A DNA stretch of 22,839 nucleotides from Lachnospiraceae bacterium (GCA_017613055.1 JAGAES010000036.1:1-22839), one strand, 5' to 3'. Counted from the stretch's first letter, positions 1 through 7,568 are shown. Notes: generated by a model from the sequence alone, not told the origin. Translations and numbers: made by a program.

Positions 1-176
1 GCCCATGTGACATAGATGATGACCGGAATCTTCTCCAGGCTTTCGATGATCGATGCCTTGCTGTACAGCCGGAAACGGATGTACCCGATTACAAGCAGGA
101 TAAACAGCACCGACCGGTAGACCAGACGGACATAATGCACAGTATTGACAACATTCAGTTTTTTCCTGTTACTCAT
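1..176 (-). CDS. Membrane protein of unknown function (N-terminal fragment, runs off window)
   Basis: This is the 5' end of a minus-strand gene: an ATG at 176-174 with an AGGA ribosome binding site about nine bases upstream, then 58 open codons to the window edge. The visible protein starts with a short basic stretch (MSNRKK), followed by a hydrophobic segment at about residues 23-31 (VLFILLVIGYI) and a basic flank (RFRLYSK). This fits a signal anchor or first membrane helix. A second hydrophobic stretch (IPVIIYVTW) begins just before the edge. The gene lies 51 bases downstream of the GNAT gene on the same strand and is probably the last visible member of the rlmD operon. I do not recognise the family from this fragment. 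Confidence 0.6.
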   Translation of the reverse strand, partial: MSNRKKLNVVNTVHYVRLVYRSVLFILLVIGYIRFRLYSKASIIESLEKIPVIIYVTW

Positions 177-227
177 TGGTTTTCGTCCTAAAACTCTTTC
201 TTAAAACAGATAATCCGGTTCGCTTCC

Positions 228-974
228 TCAAATCCAAACCTCATATGCTGTGTATTCATGGTCGAATTCGTACCCCAGTTTCTCCGCGAGATGCACGGAG
301 CCCGTGTTCTGCGCGTCCCAGCTCGGATACAGCCCCTCGGACAGGCATCTGAGAATCAGCGCCGAGCAGGCGATTAAAGCAAGATTCTTTCTCCGCTCCG
401 GTTCGGCCGTGTCGACCTCAATCTCAATGCCCTCTTTATAGCGCGTGTAGGAAGAGGCTCCGGACACAATCTGACCGTCCTTCAGAATTACGACTCCTCT
501 GCCGTCCTCCAGATACTTTTCCTTACCGGCAAATGAGGACACGAAATCCTCCGTCACCGGATTCTCAAGGCACCGGTCATAGATTTCCGCGTCAATGTTC
601 TTAAGCTCGTAGCCGGCAGGAAGCAAGCTCAGATTCTTTTTCAGCGACTCAACATCAAAGCGGGTGTCCTTTTTGATTGCGTAACGGGTCACCTTCTTCG
701 CATCGGGATATACCTTTTCGATCAGGTCCGCCCAAGCCTTGTTCTGCGGCGTCAATATCACGAATCCCGCCGGCTTTCTTCTCACCAACTCCTCATCCGG
801 CTCTCCCGCATAGAACCCGAAGCAGCCGACAAATGCAAAGGCGGCTTTCGGATTTTCGGGGTCAGTCACATAAACCTTTCCCATCACTTTTTGCAGGCAT
901 GACCGGATCAGCGTCTCCTGCCACCCATTGAAAAGGTGTTCCGCTTTCGATGTATCAAGCAATTCATAAACCAT
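228..974 (-). CDS. GNAT-family N-acetyltransferase
   Basis: The 248-residue protein resembles the clostridial GNAT_acetyltran group. A variable N-terminal half (about 1-110) precedes a C-terminal acetyltransferase fold. Near residues 165-175 there is a beta-strand with VILKDGQIVSGASS. A run with RRKNLALIACSALI (about 195-208) corresponds to the acetyl-CoA-binding loop and helix. The C-terminal signature has SWDAQN followed by S..LAEKLGYEF (about 218-238), typical of this group. The acceptor substrate cannot be told from sequence. The gene lies 20 bases after rlmD on the same strand. Its Shine-Dalgarno is poor (only an AGG inside a tandem 12-bp repeat), so it may depend on coupling to rlmD translation. 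The family call is fairly secure; the specific function is unknown. Confidence 0.8.
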   Translation of the reverse strand: MVYELLDTSKAEHLFNGWQETLIRSCLQKVMGKVYVTDPENPKAAFAFVGCFGFYAGEPDEELVRRKPAGFVILTPQNKAWADLIEKVYPDAKKVTRYAIKKDTRFDVESLKKNLSLLPAGYELKNIDAEIYDRCLENPVTEDFVSSFAGKEKYLEDGRGVVILKDGQIVSGASSYTRYKEGIEIEVDTAEPERRKNLALIACSALILRCLSEGLYPSWDAQNTGSVHLAEKLGYEFDHEYTAYEVWI

Positions 975-975
975 A

Positions 976-999
976 TTAATACCTATTTTAATACCTATT
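976..999. repeat. Tandem 12-bp direct repeat between rlmD and the GNAT gene
   Basis: Two perfect adjacent copies of TTAATACCTATT (976-987 and 988-999, plus strand). The distal copy contains the rlmD TAG stop (995-997) and the proximal copy ends one base from the GNAT start codon. It looks like a small tandem duplication that moved the rlmD stop and GNAT start apart by one repeat unit. Confidence 0.85.
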
Positions 1000-2413
1000 C
1001 GAGTACCCCTTCCGGTTCGTTTTGACCCATCAACCCCGTCCCCCAGGCACCCCCCGTTCTTCCCAGCAGCACCACAGTCTCGACGTGCGGCGTCTGCGGG
1101 AACATATCGACTGTCCGGACGGCACGTACTTCATAGCCTGCGTCCTGCAGCGGGACGAGGTCGCGGGCGAGCGACGTCGGCTTGCAGGAGATGTAGACCA
1201 GGTTGTCGACGCCGTAGTCGATGATTTTCGTAAGCGCCTTCGGGTGGATTCCGTCGCGCGGCGGGTCGAGGACGATAATGTCCGGCCGGTCCGTTATCCC
1301 GTCGAGCATCTTTAACACGTCTCCAGCGAGAAATGTGCAGTTCGTAAGCCCGTTCCGCACGGCGTTCTCGCGTGCGGCAACGACCGCTTCTTCCACAATC
1401 TCAATCCCGATGACCTTCTTCGCGACCGGTGCGAGCATCTGTCCGATCGTCCCGGTGCCGCTGTACAGATCGAAGATTACTTTGTCTTTCGTCTCGCCGA
1501 CGAAGTCACGTGCGGTTCTGTAGAGTTCCTCCGCACCGAGCGAATTGGTCTGGAAGAACGAAAAAGGGCTGATCCGAAACTGAAGTCCGAGCAATTCTTC
1601 CGTAAAATGGTCCGTTCCGTACAGTACCTCGGTCCCGTCGTCCCGGATCACATCGGCAACCGAATCATTCTTTGTATGAAGGATTCCGACAATCTCTCCC
1701 TGAAGCGAAAGCTCTCTTAAAGCGTCCACAAATCCGTCAAATCTATATTCTACTTGTGTAGTACAAACGATATCGACGAGTATCTTTCCGGTCTTCTCCG
1801 CTCTTCTTACAAGCAAATGCCGGAAGAATCCGTCCCCGCCGACGCGGTGATAAAACGGAAGGCCGGTTGTTTCCGCCCAGGAAAGCGCTGCGGAAACAAT
1901 CTTCCGCACGTCCTCATGGACAAGTGCACAGCGCTCCGCGCCGACAATATCATACATACTGTGTTTCTTATGAAGTCCGAGCGTAATCGGTCCGTCTTTA
2001 TATTCATCACCGAACGAAAACTCCATCTTATTCCGGTACTCATACGCCTTCGGGCTTCCGATAATCGGAAGAAACCCGCACCTCTCCGACCGGATCACCG
2101 GTGAAAGAAGCTTTCTAATGTGCTCTTCCTTCATCGAAAGCTGTTTCTCGTACGGAAGCGTCTGCAGCGAACATCCGCCGCACAGTCCGAATGAAGGGCA
2201 CGCGGGACATGCCGTCTCATCGGGAGACTTCGTCAGTACTTCCTTCAGTTCACCTTCGGCCTTCTCGGCGCCGTTCCGCTTCAGGCGGAAGCGGATCTCC
2301 TGCCCCGGAAGAACGCCTTTGACGCTGATCTTTTTGCCTTCCGCGAAGACATATCCTTTGTCGGGGAAGACGGTGTATTCCACCTTTCCTTCGATTATAT
2401 CGCCTTTTTTCAT
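995..2413 (-). CDS. rlmD: 23S rRNA (uracil-5-)-methyltransferase, RumA/RlmD family
   Basis: This 472-residue SAM-dependent enzyme methylates C5 of a uridine in 23S rRNA. An N-terminal TRAM RNA-binding domain (about 1-60) is followed by iron-sulphur ligands at C72, C78 and C81, spaced CX5CX2C, with the fourth probably C162 (AERCAL). The methyltransferase domain shows the SAM loop DLYSGTGTIG (315-324), DPPRDG (383-388), the catalytic cysteine in YISCKP (C410) and the general base in PHVETV (E445). About 20 extra residues, rich in Gly, follow the usual end. The ATG at 2413 has GGAGAA just upstream. Whether it acts on U1939 (RlmD), U747 (RlmC) or both (the Bacillus RlmCD type) cannot be read from sequence. 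It is the first gene of a minus-strand unit with the GNAT and membrane genes. Confidence 0.93.
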   Translation of the reverse strand: MKKGDIIEGKVEYTVFPDKGYVFAEGKKISVKGVLPGQEIRFRLKRNGAEKAEGELKEVLTKSPDETACPACPSFGLCGGCSLQTLPYEKQLSMKEEHIRKLLSPVIRSERCGFLPIIGSPKAYEYRNKMEFSFGDEYKDGPITLGLHKKHSMYDIVGAERCALVHEDVRKIVSAALSWAETTGLPFYHRVGGDGFFRHLLVRRAEKTGKILVDIVCTTQVEYRFDGFVDALRELSLQGEIVGILHTKNDSVADVIRDDGTEVLYGTDHFTEELLGLQFRISPFSFFQTNSLGAEELYRTARDFVGETKDKVIFDLYSGTGTIGQMLAPVAKKVIGIEIVEEAVVAARENAVRNGLTNCTFLAGDVLKMLDGITDRPDIIVLDPPRDGIHPKALTKIIDYGVDNLVYISCKPTSLARDLVPLQDAGYEVRAVRTVDMFPQTPHVETVVLLGRTGGAWGTGLMGQNEPEGVLE

Positions 2414-2445
2414 AAGAATTCTCCGAAAACCGTATTCAATACTTC

Positions 2446-2474
2446 TTTACTTTCGCTCTGTGAAGTGTTACAAT
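2446..2474 (+). promoter_or_regulatory. Sigma-A promoter for the TrpR/YerC-like gene
   Basis: The -35 is TTTACT (2446-2451), followed by a 17-bp spacer and the -10 TACAAT (2469-2474), with a TG one base upstream of the -10. It lies 40 bases before the ATG at 2514. The divergent rlmD promoter must be in the same 100-bp gap, but I see only a weak candidate for it. Confidence 0.65.
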
Positions 2475-2513
2475 GTGACCATAACGAATTCCAACACCTA
2501 CAGGAGGCACGTT

Positions 2514-2819
2514 ATGGCGAAAGATATTCACACCGCCGAAGTCACGCAGTTCTTCAAGGCGGTTCTTACTTTAAAAACCGTGGAGGAGTGCTACGCTTTC
2601 TTTGAAGACGTATGCACAATCAACGAGCTCCTTTCGATCTCCCAGCGTCTCGAGGTTGCGCACATGCTGACCGAGAGCCGGACTTATCTGGACATCGCCG
2701 AGAAGACCGGCGCGTCCACATCCACGATAAGCCGCGTAAACCGCTCGCTGGTGTACGGAAACGACGGATACAACATCGCATTTTCCCGTATGAAAAAGGA
2801 CGAAAAGAAAGGCAAGTAA
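2514..2819 (+). CDS. yerC: YerC/YecD-type TrpR-related DNA-binding protein
   Basis: A 101-residue, all-helical regulator of the TrpR-repressor superfamily. The C-terminal half holds a helix-turn-helix (about 58-82: YLDIAEKTGASTSTISRVNR) close to the TrpR DNA-reading motif. The preceding segment (FFEDVCTINELLSISQRLEVA) matches the conserved core seen in Firmicutes YerC/YecD proteins. The ligand is unknown, and these proteins are not tryptophan repressors by default. The reading frame is open far upstream, but the start is set by an exact AGGAGG (2502-2507) seven bases before this ATG and by the promoter at 2446-2474. The gene is monocistronic and ends at a strong terminator shared tail to tail with the DUF1836 gene. 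Confidence 0.88.
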   Translation: MAKDIHTAEVTQFFKAVLTLKTVEECYAFFEDVCTINELLSISQRLEVAHMLTESRTYLDIAEKTGASTSTISRVNRSLVYGNDGYNIAFSRMKKDEKKGK

Positions 2820-2828
2820 AACAGAAAG

Positions 2829-2857
2829 CAAGGTTCCAAAACGGAACCTTGTTTTTT
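2829..2857 (+). terminator. Intrinsic terminator after the YerC-like gene
   Basis: A perfect 9-bp stem, CAAGGTTCC (2829-2837) with GGAACCTTG (2843-2851), a 5-base loop and then TTTTTT. The T-run overlaps the end of the convergent DUF1836 gene. On the opposite strand the stem is followed by a T-rich but interrupted stretch, so it may work in both directions. Confidence 0.88.
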
Positions 2858-3506
2858 ATTTCTTATCGTTTTTCTTCTCGTCTTTCGAATCTTTTTCTTT
2901 GCGGCCCTTCTGTGTCGGAACAAGCAAATCGTCGATAATCTGTTCAATCATCTGTTTCTTCAGATATACATCGAAGCTGAGCATCGAAATAAAGCTGAAG
3001 ATTGAAAGAAACTCTTTCTCGTCTTCCCCTTCCACATCCGTAAAGACTCTCTTGGAACGGTCGAATTTCTTCATGACGTCCTTGGCAAGATCGTTGCTGA
3101 CAACCGCTTCCATCTCGAAGATTCCCTTGTAAATCTCCTCAAGATCCATCTTTGCGTCATCGCCGAAGAACATATCCTTCATCGGGCCGACGATGTGCTG
3201 CACGTCATTGATGCTCAGAAAACTCTTCAGGTAATAAATGAAGACGAGCAGGTACATATGATCCTTGCTGTACTTCTTCTTGACCGGGCTCGGGAGAAGG
3301 TTGTTCTTCGTGTAGTTGTTGATCATCGTCTTGGTGAGAAGCTTGTCGCTGTCATAACGCTTGCTCTGCTCGAGATGCTCATCTAAAAACTTCGTCACCT
3401 GGTCCATGTAAAGATCGATGTTCGGAATGTCGTTCGGGCCGATGTAGTTCGTGGCCTGAAGGTTCTCAACTAGCTTGCGAAGATAGTATTTCCACTGGTT
3501 TTCCAC
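2856..3506 (-). CDS. DUF1836 family protein (MerR-like helix-turn-helix, putative regulator)
   Basis: The 216-residue protein matches the Firmicutes DUF1836 family. The segment IPNIDLYMDQVTKFLDEHL (about 28-46) is typical, followed by LLTKTMINNYTKNNLLPSP (about 56-74), which resembles the start of a MerR-type winged helix. Next comes a KKKYSKDH..YLLVFIYYLKS region. The C-terminal 20 residues are a charged Lys/Asp/Glu tail. A DNA-binding regulatory role is suggested by the family, but no target is known. The start codon is GTG at 3506, supported by GGAGA eight bases upstream; no better ATG is in frame nearby. The gene is transcribed alone from a perfect-consensus promoter, divergent from pcrA. 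Confidence 0.82.
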   Translation of the reverse strand: MENQWKYYLRKLVENLQATNYIGPNDIPNIDLYMDQVTKFLDEHLEQSKRYDSDKLLTKTMINNYTKNNLLPSPVKKKYSKDHMYLLVFIYYLKSFLSINDVQHIVGPMKDMFFGDDAKMDLEEIYKGIFEMEAVVSNDLAKDVMKKFDRSKRVFTDVEGEDEKEFLSIFSFISMLSFDVYLKKQMIEQIIDDLLVPTQKGRKEKDSKDEKKNDKK

Positions 3507-3538
3507 GATGCGTTCTCCGTTTCTCTTCGATAAATTTC

Positions 3539-3567
3539 ATTATATAGTATTCAAAACCACATGTCAA
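3539..3567 (-). promoter_or_regulatory. Perfect-consensus sigma-A promoter for the DUF1836 gene
   Basis: Read on the minus strand, TTGACA (3567-3562), an exact 17-bp spacer and TATAAT (3544-3539). All 12 hexamer bases match consensus. It sits 33 bases before the GTG start. Confidence 0.88.
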
Positions 3568-3595
3568 CAAAAAGCCTCTGCTTTCACATTTGCGG

Positions 3596-3624
3596 TTGTA
3601 AAAAACTGAGTTTTGTACTAAAAT
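3596..3624 (+). promoter_or_regulatory. Sigma-A promoter for pcrA
   Basis: TTGTAA (3596-3601), a 17-bp spacer and TAAAAT (3619-3624), on the plus strand. Its -35 lies only 28 bases from the -35 of the divergent DUF1836 promoter, so the two promoters could be co-regulated from one short region. Confidence 0.65.
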
Positions 3625-3669
3625 GAACATACATTCGATTTTCGGAAAATGAGAGGATTTTACGACCGC

Positions 3670-6105
3670 ATGATACTCGATAACACATTGAATCCGCCCC
3701 AGCAGGAAGCCGTTAAGCATCTGACCGGACCGCTCCTGATTCTCGCGGGCGCAGGCTCCGGCAAAACCCGCGTCATCACGCACCGAATTGCCTACCTGAT
3801 TGAAGAATATAACGTCAGTCCGTACAACATTCTTGCGATTACGTTCACGAACAAAGCCGCGAAGGAGATGCGCGAGCGTGTCGACAGCCTTGTGGATTTC
3901 GGCGCGGGGAACATCTGGGTGAACACCTTCCATGCGACCTGCGTAAGGATGCTTCGGAAGTACGGCGACGCAATCGGCTACAACACGAATTTCTCGGTTT
4001 ACGACACGGACGACCAGAAGGCGCTGATGAGGACCATTCTGAAGGATCGAAACATCGACCCGAAGAAATACAGTCCGAAGTATTTCCTGTCCCGAATCTC
4101 GGCTGCGAAGAACGAGCTCGTACAGCCGGATTCGTACGCATCGGTTTATCCGACCGCGTCTGCCGATCCGCGGCTTGTTGCCGACATCTACCGCGAGTAC
4201 CAGGAGCGTCTCCGCGCAAACAATGCGATGGATTTCGACGACCTTCTGGTGAACACCGTTCTTATGCTGCACACCGCTCCGGATGTGCTCAATTACTACC
4301 GCAACCGGTTCCGCTACATCCTTGTTGATGAGTACCAGGACACGAATGCGGCGCAGTTTGAGATGATTAAGCTGCTCGCGCACTATGAGAACGACGAAGG
4401 CGAGGTGGAGTGCAACCTCTGCGTCGTCGGCGACGACGACCAGTCCATCTACGGTTTCCGCGGCGCGGACATCCGAAACATTCTCGATTTCGAGAAGAAC
4501 TATCCGGACGCTAAGGTCATCAAGCTTGAGCAGAACTACCGCTCCACCGGGTGCATTCTGGATGCTGCGAACGAAATCATCAAGAACAATCCGCACACGC
4601 AGCTGAAGAAACTCTGGACAAGCGTCGGCGAAGGCTCGCCGATTACCTATACAATCTACGGCGACGATATGGAAGAGGCCGCCGGTGTGGCTGAAGAAAT
4701 CAAGGATCAGGTGGACTCCGGCAAGGCGGTGTACTCCGATTTCGCGGTTCTGTACCGGACCAACGCGCAGTCGCGTGCCTTTGAGACGATGCTTTCGAAG
4801 AAGCGGATTCCGTGCAAGGTTATCGGCAACATCAACTTCTATCAGCGGAAAGAAATCAAAGACATCCTCGCTTACCTGAAGACCATCGACAACGGCAGCG
4901 ACGGCATCGCCGTGCGCCGTATTCTGAATGTGCCGAAGCGCGGCATCGGCGATACGACGGTGTCGCATCTGCAGGATTTTGCGGACCGAAACGACTGCAC
5001 GTTCTACGACGCGCTGACCTATGCGGAGAAAATTCCTTCCGTAAAGCGCGCGGCCGCGAAGATTCAGGAGTTTACGGAGCTGATTGAGGCCTATCGGAAG
5101 CGTGCCGCAGAGCCCGGCTGCTCTTTGAAGAAACTTGTTTCCGACCTGCTTTCGGATCTCGATTATGAGGAAGAACTCCGGAACGAAGACCCGGAGTCCT
5201 TCGATGACCGGCAGGGCAACATCAGCGAGTTGATTAACGCGATTACCTATTATGAAGAGAATGCCGAAGAGCCGCCGACACTCGGCGGATACCTTTCGGA
5301 TGTGTCGCTCGTCTCCGACCTCGATTCCGTCGAGGAGAACCCGGACTACGTCGTATTGATGACCGTTCACAGCGCGAAGGGACTGGAGTTCAACCAGGTC
5401 TTCCTTGCGGGCATGGAGGACGGACTGTTTCCGAGCAGCATGAGCATCGACGAGGAAACCCGCATCGGCGTCGAGGAAGAACGCAGGCTCTGTTACGTCG
5501 GAATCACCCGTGCGAAGAAGCATCTGTTCCTGTCGCGTGCAAACCAGCGGATGGTGCGCGGCGAGACAACCTTCTACCCCGAGTCGCGTTTCATCAGCGA
5601 GCTGAAGAAAGGCGCAAGGCACCTGCTTTCCGAGAAGAAATCGTACGGAAGCGGCTCCTACTTCGGAAACTCCGGAAGCTACGGCTCCCGCGCCAAATCG
5701 GACCGCTACGGTGAAAACTCCGGCAGCCGCTCCGACCGGGATTCTTACAATTCCCAAAGACGCAGCTATGACCGCTATGAATCCTCGTCACGGAGAGATT
5801 ACGAGTCTTCTTCGAGCGGGTACGGTTCGTTCGACTTCGGTTTCGGCGGAAGCGCCAGGAAGCCCGAAACGAAACCATATGAAAACCCGTACAAGGTGCG
5901 TTCGGTCCCGGTTGCGAAGAGCATCGGAAGCGGCGATCCGTCCACGCTCGGGTATGAGGTCGGCGACACCGTAAGCCACGAGCGGTTCGGCACCGGAACG
6001 GTGAAGGCAATCGTGAGAGGCGGCAGGGACTTCGAGGTGACCGTCGAATTTGCGACAGGCACGAAGAAGATGCTCGCGGCCTTCGCGAAATTACGTAAGA
6101 TCTGA
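3670..6105 (+). CDS. pcrA: ATP-dependent DNA helicase PcrA (UvrD/Rep family, SF1A)
   Basis: An 811-residue 3'-5' helicase for repair and replication-fork upkeep. The order of motifs is complete: Q motif LNPPQQEAV, Walker A AGAGSGKT (26-33), motif II DEYQDT (about 220), motif III GDDDQSIYGFRGAD (about 254), motif IV QNYRS (about 288), motif V TVHSAKGLEF (about 565) and motif VI YVGITRAKK (about 609). A long linker rich in Ser, Tyr, Arg and Gly follows (about 657-740). The C-terminal Tudor-like module that contacts RNA polymerase in other PcrA proteins (VSHERFGTGTVKAI, to the end) comes last. An in-frame ATG at 3649 would add seven residues, but family N-termini and the GAGAGGA at 3651-3657 favour 3670, though with a long spacing. 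Confidence 0.95.
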   Translation: MILDNTLNPPQQEAVKHLTGPLLILAGAGSGKTRVITHRIAYLIEEYNVSPYNILAITFTNKAAKEMRERVDSLVDFGAGNIWVNTFHATCVRMLRKYGDAIGYNTNFSVYDTDDQKALMRTILKDRNIDPKKYSPKYFLSRISAAKNELVQPDSYASVYPTASADPRLVADIYREYQERLRANNAMDFDDLLVNTVLMLHTAPDVLNYYRNRFRYILVDEYQDTNAAQFEMIKLLAHYENDEGEVECNLCVVGDDDQSIYGFRGADIRNILDFEKNYPDAKVIKLEQNYRSTGCILDAANEIIKNNPHTQLKKLWTSVGEGSPITYTIYGDDMEEAAGVAEEIKDQVDSGKAVYSDFAVLYRTNAQSRAFETMLSKKRIPCKVIGNINFYQRKEIKDILAYLKTIDNGSDGIAVRRILNVPKRGIGDTTVSHLQDFADRNDCTFYDALTYAEKIPSVKRAAAKIQEFTELIEAYRKRAAEPGCSLKKLVSDLLSDLDYEEELRNEDPESFDDRQGNISELINAITYYEENAEEPPTLGGYLSDVSLVSDLDSVEENPDYVVLMTVHSAKGLEFNQVFLAGMEDGLFPSSMSIDEETRIGVEEERRLCYVGITRAKKHLFLSRANQRMVRGETTFYPESRFISELKKGARHLLSEKKSYGSGSYFGNSGSYGSRAKSDRYGENSGSRSDRDSYNSQRRSYDRYESSSRRDYESSSSGYGSFDFGFGGSARKPETKPYENPYKVRSVPVAKSIGSGDPSTLGYEVGDTVSHERFGTGTVKAIVRGGRDFEVTVEFATGTKKMLAAFAKLRKI

Positions 6106-6145
6106 CATCTTTCCGTCCGGACACAGTAATTTCACGAAAACCCGC

Positions 6146-6174
6146 TTTGCATTTGCCGTAAGGTGTGCTATAAT
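6146..6174 (+). promoter_or_regulatory. Sigma-A promoter for the small Cys-rich membrane protein
   Basis: TTTGCA (6146-6151), a 17-bp spacer and a perfect TATAAT (6169-6174) with an extended TGC element just before it. It lies 31 bases upstream of the ATG at 6205. The apparent in-frame GTG start at 6163 falls inside this promoter and is therefore not used. Confidence 0.8.
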
Positions 6175-6204
6175 GAAACAAATAAAACAAAGGAGGGGTT
6201 TCAC

Positions 6205-6417
6205 ATGTGTAATTGTTGTAAAGACGAAGATTGCAGCAAGACCTTATATTGGATTCTTGCCATTATCGGCGCCGTTGTCGTAATCGCGGGCATCGCTTAT
6301 GCCGTATATCGTTTCTGTGCTCCGGATTATCTGGATGACTTTGACGACGAAGATTTGGACGAAGACGCAGCAGAGAAAGCGGAGGAGTCCGCAGAAGTTC
6401 CTCCTGCTGAGGAATAA
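6205..6417 (+). CDS. Small single-pass membrane protein with Cys-rich N-terminus and acidic tail
   Basis: A 70-residue protein of unknown function. The N-terminus MCNCCKDEDCSK has four cysteines in the first ten residues. One membrane helix follows (about 15-36, WILAIIGAVVVIAGIAYAVY), and the rest is an acidic tail rich in Asp, Glu and Ala (about 43-70). The positive-inside rule gives little help because both ends lack a strong basic cluster. The start is well supported: AGGAGGGG (6191-6198) sits seven bases before the ATG, and the promoter ends 30 bases upstream. It has its own promoter and terminator. The cysteines could bind metal or be acylated, which is speculation. Confidence 0.8.
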   Translation: MCNCCKDEDCSKTLYWILAIIGAVVVIAGIAYAVYRFCAPDYLDDFDDEDLDEDAAEKAEESAEVPPAEE

Positions 6418-6432
6418 TTCGGAACGATCACG

Positions 6433-6464
6433 AAAGGAGCTGTCATCCGGCAGCTCCTTTTATT
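6433..6464 (+). terminator. Intrinsic terminator after the small membrane protein gene
   Basis: A 10-bp stem AAAGGAGCTG (6433-6442) with CAGCTCCTTT (6451-6460), an 8-base loop and a short T-rich tail (TTTTATT). The DUF951 ribosome binding site starts just after it, so some read-through into DUF951 may be the way that gene is expressed; I see no separate promoter. Confidence 0.75.
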
Positions 6465-6484
6465 CTACGATTTCGGAGGGGTTC

Positions 6485-6709
6485 ATGGATATCCGTCTCG
6501 GTGATATTGTGCGAATGAAGAAGCCGCATCCGTGCGGCAGTTATGAATGGAAGATTGAAAGGGTCGGAATGGATTTCCGGCTCTGCTGCATGGGCTGCGG
6601 GCACAAGGTGATGATTCCCCGGCGCCAGGCAGAAAAAAACATCCGCGAGGTAAAGCACGCGGATGTTCCGGTTGTTCCGGACAGTGAGGATGAATCGCTA
6701 TCCTTTTAA
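6485..6709 (+). CDS. DUF951 family protein (small zinc-ribbon-like)
   Basis: This 74-residue protein matches the DUF951 family common in Firmicutes. The N-terminus has the signature LGDIVRMKKPHPCGSYEW (5-22), and the centre has FRLCCMGCGHKVMIPR (about 32-47). The cysteines at about 17, 34, 35 and 38 with the adjacent His could form a metal site. The fold is probably a small beta-barrel; in other genomes these genes often sit near chromosome-partition and translation GTPase genes, but that context is absent here. The start ATG at 6485 has GGAGGGG just upstream. The gene overlaps convergent ispE by 12 bases at the 3' ends. The last about 20 residues are poorly conserved and acidic. Confidence 0.88.
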   Translation: MDIRLGDIVRMKKPHPCGSYEWKIERVGMDFRLCCMGCGHKVMIPRRQAEKNIREVKHADVPVVPDSEDESLSF

Positions 6710-7567
6710 GAATTCGGTCAGGAAAGTGCGGCGTGCGTACTTTCCGACCTTGAAATGCATATAGGCTGCCGTTGCGCGTCCGCGGTCCGCGAACAGACCG
6801 AATACGGTCGGACCCGAGCCGCTCATCATCGCGCCTTCGCAGCCGAAGCTTTTCATCTGTCTTTCGATTTCTTCGATCTCCGGACATACGGAAGCCGTTA
6901 CGGGCTCCAATACGTTTAATAGCCGGCCGGCCAGTCCGAGCCGGTCTTCTTTTTTAATTGCCTGAAGCATCCCGTCGATGTCCGGGTGCTTCGTTTCTTC
7001 CGTAAGGCGAAGTTTCCCGTACACTTCCTTCGTGGATACGCCGCGGTCCGGTTTCACCAAAAGCACATGGAACGAAGGCGCGTCCGGAAGCTTCGTAAGC
7101 TTCTCTCCGATTCCTTCCGCAAGCGCGGTTCCGCCCATCATGCAAAACGGCACGTCCGCGCCGAGTTTTAAACCGAGCGCGCGGAGTTCTTCACCGGAAA
7201 GCCCTGTCTCAAACAGCTCATTCATCCCGCACAGCACCGCTGCGGCGTCGGTACTGCCGCCCGCAAGCCCTGCTGCCACCGGGATAATCTTCTCAACTTC
7301 CACGAAAACGCCCGACTGTATTCCGGTACTCTTAAAAAACAGTTCCGCTGCGTCATAGGCAAGATTGCCTTTGCCTGCAGGAAGAAACGGCAGATTCGTC
7401 TTAAGAACAATCTCCGGTCTTGCGATCTTATGAAGCGTAACGCGGTCGCTTAGGCGGATTGCCTGCATAATCATGCGGACCTCGTGGTAGCCGTCCCCGC
7501 GTATTCCCGTTACATCCAATGCCAGATTGATTTTCGCAGGTGCCTGCACTTCTATTCGGTCTGCCAT
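6698..7567 (-). CDS. ispE: 4-(cytidine 5'-diphospho)-2-C-methyl-D-erythritol kinase
   Basis: The 289-residue GHMP kinase of the MEP isoprenoid pathway phosphorylates CDP-ME at the 2-hydroxyl. The substrate motif PAKINLALDV (10-19, with K12) and DGYHEV (25-30) are present. So are the ATP-binding glycine loop PVAAGLAGGSTDAAA (96-110), the catalytic aspartate in GADVPFC (D139) and the C-terminal GHMP motif MMSGSGPTVFGLF (247-259). It is full length for the family. Two starts are possible: ATG 7567, chosen to fit family N-termini, and ATG 7576, three codons earlier, whose ATG overlaps the DUF1934 stop region. Either way it is translationally coupled to DUF1934, and it ends in a 12-bp convergent overlap with DUF951. 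Confidence 0.95.
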   Translation of the reverse strand: MADRIEVQAPAKINLALDVTGIRGDGYHEVRMIMQAIRLSDRVTLHKIARPEIVLKTNLPFLPAGKGNLAYDAAELFFKSTGIQSGVFVEVEKIIPVAAGLAGGSTDAAAVLCGMNELFETGLSGEELRALGLKLGADVPFCMMGGTALAEGIGEKLTKLPDAPSFHVLLVKPDRGVSTKEVYGKLRLTEETKHPDIDGMLQAIKKEDRLGLAGRLLNVLEPVTASVCPEIEEIERQMKSFGCEGAMMSGSGPTVFGLFADRGRATAAYMHFKVGKYARRTFLTEFLKG

Positions 7568-7568
7568 G

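Noticed and set aside
2118..2513. An N-terminal extension of 132 residues on the YerC-like protein
   Set aside because: The extension runs antisense through rlmD and the divergent promoter region; the AGGAGG at 2502-2507 fixes the start at 2514.
3466..5757. A 763-codon open frame antisense to pcrA
   Set aside because: It lies opposite a complete, motif-rich helicase gene in a GC-rich region where antisense frames stay open by codon bias. Its protein is an arginine/valine-rich shadow with no family features and no ribosome binding site.
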